From the NCBI GenBank assembly GCA_016169945.1, contig JADLSH010000363.1:3300501-3364500 (forward strand): DNA of 64,000 nucleotides. Reading direction: 5' to 3'. The position numbers were made by a program, and so were the translations under genes. Below are positions 61,057 through 64,000 of this stretch, piece after piece. Source of the stretch: Trachythela sp. YZ-2020 (lineage: Eukaryota > Cnidaria > Anthozoa > Malacalcyonacea > Clavulariidae). The first letter of the stretch is position 1. Every line of letters begins with the position of its first letter. The notes under the pieces are model-generated. The model was not told the origin of the DNA. It saw nothing but the letters and a program-made list of their open reading frames with translations, and did not search any database.

Positions 61057-62219
61057 CTAGATTGCGCACAGAAAACATAGAACTTGTTGAACAGAATGTT
61101 AAACATAGAACAGAATGTTTAAATTGAGGTTTCCATTTCCAACCATAAATCTTTTGTTTTCACCATCAGAGGAATTTCCAAGGATTTTTTTTTATTTGGA
61201 GCAATTCCCCCTGACCCTATTTTATTCAGATTTATGTGGTAATTCAGAACTTTTTTTAGAAATCCCCCCCCCGCCCTCCTTCCCCACAAAATGAAATATT
61301 GAGGTGGCTCGATGTGTAGTAAAACATCGTTTTGAGCAATAATATCATGAAGTTTAAGTGTATTACTGACATTACTGGCTGTTAAACCGAGATAATTTGT
61401 CAGCGTTTTCAATGGTTGTATTTCCAAAACAAGATATTTAACAGACGAAAAAGATATGAACGAAAAACGAGACGAAGAAAAGTTATGAATATATAATTAG
61501 GTGTTATAGTTTCAAACGGCTATGAATCGCTTGTATTATGTTCTATACTACAAAAATCTAGCTTATATTACTAGTATTTGCATGCTGATTCTGAGGCTGG
61601 TCTAGTTTGATCTTGATATAAAATACACTGAAATTAGTAACCGACAAAATCATAGTCTCTACTAGTACAGTAGTACTCTAGATTCGGCGTCGGCAAAAAT
61701 TATATTTTGACACCTTAGCAACACAGTCGAAATTACCAAAACTGCCGGTTCTCCTTGAATTTTGAAGTTATGGACCAGGAAATATATCTATGAAGAGAGA
61801 TTTTGACGACGATTTCGATGGTGGTATTGCCAAAACAAGACTTTTCACAAAAGAAAAGTTATCAACGAAATTATATATTTAATTTACTTTCACGCAGGTT
61901 ATGAATCCCGCGTATTATGATTTATGTTGTCTACTAGTCTACAGTCTACAGAAATTTAGCTGACGACTGAGCTGATATAAACTAGAAAATTCGAACGGTT
62001 GTACGTTTATCTTGATAGCGTACACTGAACCGAAGTTAAGAGCTTTCAAACTTATAGAGCACACGGGGTCAAAGACTATACCACCTGCTGGCAAAAAGTT
62101 AAATTTTTTTGAACAAAAATACCGCGCAGACTCTGACTACCTCGGGAGTAATACTGTATAATTATATAGTTTAAACTATATAGTTAGTCCTAGAATATAC
62201 TAATACAATGGCTACGTAC
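60449..62219. other. Introns and gene-free sequence around the linker exons
   Basis: Between 61057 and 62219 I see no further exon. A single GGTGGCTCGATG end (near 61303) resembles the terminal repeat of the element at 2061-2734, and the 61119-61427 ORF has no recognisable domain. Confidence 0.35.
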
Positions 62220-63411
62220 CTGCTTATTTGCTCCGTTGGCGTTGTTTTCTCAACTGACTGAAATTGATTTTTCAAATTAACTTGTAGACTGTCAAAAACG
62301 TCCTTAGCACTTGGCCTTAATGATGGCTCGAATTCTGTGCACGCTTCGTAGATTTCCGCAAGACGCTTCCATTCATTACTCTGCTTTAATACATATTTCT
62401 CCTGGGCTATTGGCTTTTGTTTCGCCTTCAAGAAATCTTCCAGGGATTTTCCAGCCTGCTTCATCTTTATATTGATCTGAAAAGGATGCTTCAAACCAGG
62501 ATTTATTAAATTGAACAACACCATTCCATACGCCCATATATCTGCTTTCTTTAAATCTTCAACTGACGGGGCAGGCAACTGAAAATCGTTTACTAAAAGT
62601 TCCGGAGCCATGAAAACCGGAGTTCCCCTGTTAACTTGATTTGTCTTGGAATAAAGAATAGTGTTGGTGCGAATATCTTGCGATCTGCTTTCTCCAAAAT
62701 CTGTAAGTTTGCAAATCAAAGGTGTCTTACGGCTGATTTCTTCAATTTTGGCAGGGTCGGTTAGCTGACAATAATGCTGGTTTGAGACTAAAATATTGGC
62801 AGGCTTTAAATCTCTGTGAGTAATGCCACTTTCATGTAGCTGTGTAGGTATTGTAGTCCAGACGCGACGTCGCTAGCTGCCCGATAAAACACTTGTTTGT
62901 CTATGTTTGCGCACGAGTTTTTGTCCAAGTTCAAGAGGAGATCCGCCAAACAGTTCACTTTAGCCCTTAGACCGAACGGCTTAAAATCAAAATATAGATA
63001 TTCTAGCAGTAGCGCGTACTCGTCGTCACAGATCCCTTTAAACTCTACAATGTTACGATGAACAAGATTGTTCAAAAGTTTGGCCTCCTTTAACATTTTT
63101 CTTCGTGTTTCTTCTTCGTCTCCTGCGCCAAATAGCTTCTTAACAACGACTTTTTGGTGACACGACGGAATTTCAGCAGTAAAAATTGTTGAAAAGCCCC
63201 CTTGTGCTATTTCATCTTTATTAATGAAATCAGCAAAATGGAAGCATGGTAGCCCTTCAACTTCAAGTGTCGGAGAAGTTGTTGAAAAATCATCAGTTTG
63301 AGAAACTAAGTTGCCAAATATCGACATCTTCCCAACTTTGAAATCACAGTCAGATCTTGATCTCCGTTGCAATTCCCATGCATTTACATATTGCCCAGAC
63401 ACGAGCAACAC
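62220..63411 (-). pseudogene. Protein kinase domain (TKL-like) with an 8-bp frameshift
   Basis: An almost complete kinase domain read from ATG 63411 (or 63327): variant Gly loop EIAQGGFSTIFTA (third Gly replaced by Ser), VVVKKL (catalytic Lys), a Glu in helix C (KMLKEAKLL), VASGLQYLH, HRDLKPANIL (catalytic loop), KLTDFGESRS (DFG), GTPVFMAPELL (APE), DIWAYGMVLFNLINP and RPSAKDVFDSL. The active-site residues are present. The frame breaks between YLH and ESGITHRD. An 8-base near-duplication (plus 62837-62844, CTACACAG before CTACATGA in minus sense) shifts the frame, and the unshifted frame hits a stop about 15 codons on. Without it one frame reaches a strong donor (AGCAG|GTACGT, 62220, phase 2) that fits the acidic linker exons. 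Signalling by Ser/Thr phosphorylation is expected of the family. Assembly error, polymorphism or true decay are all possible. Confidence 0.8.
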
Positions 63412-63709
63412 AATGTAGCAAATTTGTTACATTGAATGTCAGTTGTGACATTGAATGTAGCTAATTAAGTTGTGACACGAATGTTGATATGTCTATTATT
63501 GTTGCATGCGTAAGTCCTGAGATGTGGTAAATTTATAGGTCTGGTGAGAATTATTTGATCGACATTTGGCGCATAAAAGCGCTTGAATATATTTGGGGTT
63601 TGGAAATAATTGTAGGTAGAATTCATACAAAAGAAGTGGCAATCCTAGTTGAATTGATACTGCAGTACTAGTACTTGAAAAAATCCTTAAATTGTTATTA
63701 CAACCGACT
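63412..63709. promoter_or_regulatory. 5' flank of the kinase gene
   Basis: About 300 bases between the kinase ATG and the right repeat arm. No TATA box is obvious. CATTGAATGT is repeated directly (63432, 63450). Confidence 0.25.
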
Positions 63710-64000
63710 TAAAGGGGCAATGTCACCGATTTTTGAGGAATTCTGACTCTCTCAAAACTTGTACAAAACTGAGAAAGAATGGCTGTAATTACAAAATAAA
63801 GCAATAACAAACACAAAAAGCGTATTACTCTTATGTCATACATAAATCCATTTACGATGTTTATTTTCAGAATTACAGTTCACACTGTAAATAAAATGCA
63901 TTTTTAGTCAAATATGGGTGACATTGCCTCTTTAATTTCGCAAATAATTGTCAGTATAATAGAAATTATTAAATTATAATTTATTATTAAATTAAAAAAT
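63710..64000 (-). mobile_element. Right inverted arm, cut by the window end
   Basis: Starts TTAAAGGGGCAATGTCACCG and runs to the window edge. It is an inverted copy of 54215-54666 that lacks ~180 internal bases. The outer AT-rich part is shared as well, so the homology exceeds the TTAA-bounded core. Confidence 0.75.

Noticed and set aside
61119..61427. 102-codon minus ORF between kinase and linker exons
   Set aside because: No domain and its ends lack matched splice sites; contains a transposon end.

Overview
The window looks like nuclear DNA from a marine invertebrate animal, most likely a cnidarian and perhaps an anthozoan; the taxon is inference. The supporting signs are AT-rich sequence, spliced genes with GT-AG introns, a TTP/ZFP36-type zinc-finger gene, a C2H2 array, and a very high load of short inverted-repeat transposons. 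The kinase and the MULE/SWIM transposase also resemble gene families I associate with coral and anemone genomes. There are no operons, ribosomal RNA genes or CRISPR arrays.

Layout. 0.9-8.0 kb (minus): one gene with a first exon at 7702-7967 and two alternative terminal exons (3017-4451 and 899-1727). Both terminal exons begin with the same zinc-ribbon-like motif at the same intron phase. 8-19 kb: gene-free apart from a 5'-truncated non-LTR retrotransposon (12354-13612) and several inverted-repeat elements. 19.3-20.4 kb (plus): a two-exon ZFP36/TTP-family gene with a TATA box and an AU-rich 3' UTR. 21.5-41 kb: a gene desert with palindromes, a tRNA-like SINE and hAT-type MITEs. 41.3-42.6 kb (minus): a 14-finger C2H2 protein. 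45.7-46.5 kb: a possible two-exon micro-gene. 48.5-49.6 kb: a foldback element with a 10-bp target duplication, itself interrupted by a hAT-like MITE with an 8-bp duplication. 50.6-51.8 kb (plus): a two-exon secreted protein with an H...NC papain-fold signature.

54-64 kb (minus) is the most unusual part. A protein kinase domain, short acidic exons and a Mutator-like (MULE) transposase with a C-terminal SWIM zinc finger lie in one orientation, and their candidate splice junctions are phase-compatible throughout. They are bracketed by inverted copies of one repeat (54215-54666 and 63710-64000). This could be a kinase-transposase fusion, or a large MULE-type transposon that carries a kinase. Both halves carry a frameshift, so this copy may be decaying.

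Most of the rest is repeat-derived. Several elements can be delimited to the base by target-site duplications: four hAT-like (8 bp), one MULE-like (10 bp) and some TTAA-flanked ones. Exon models were read by eye from splice consensus and phase; none is backed by transcripts.
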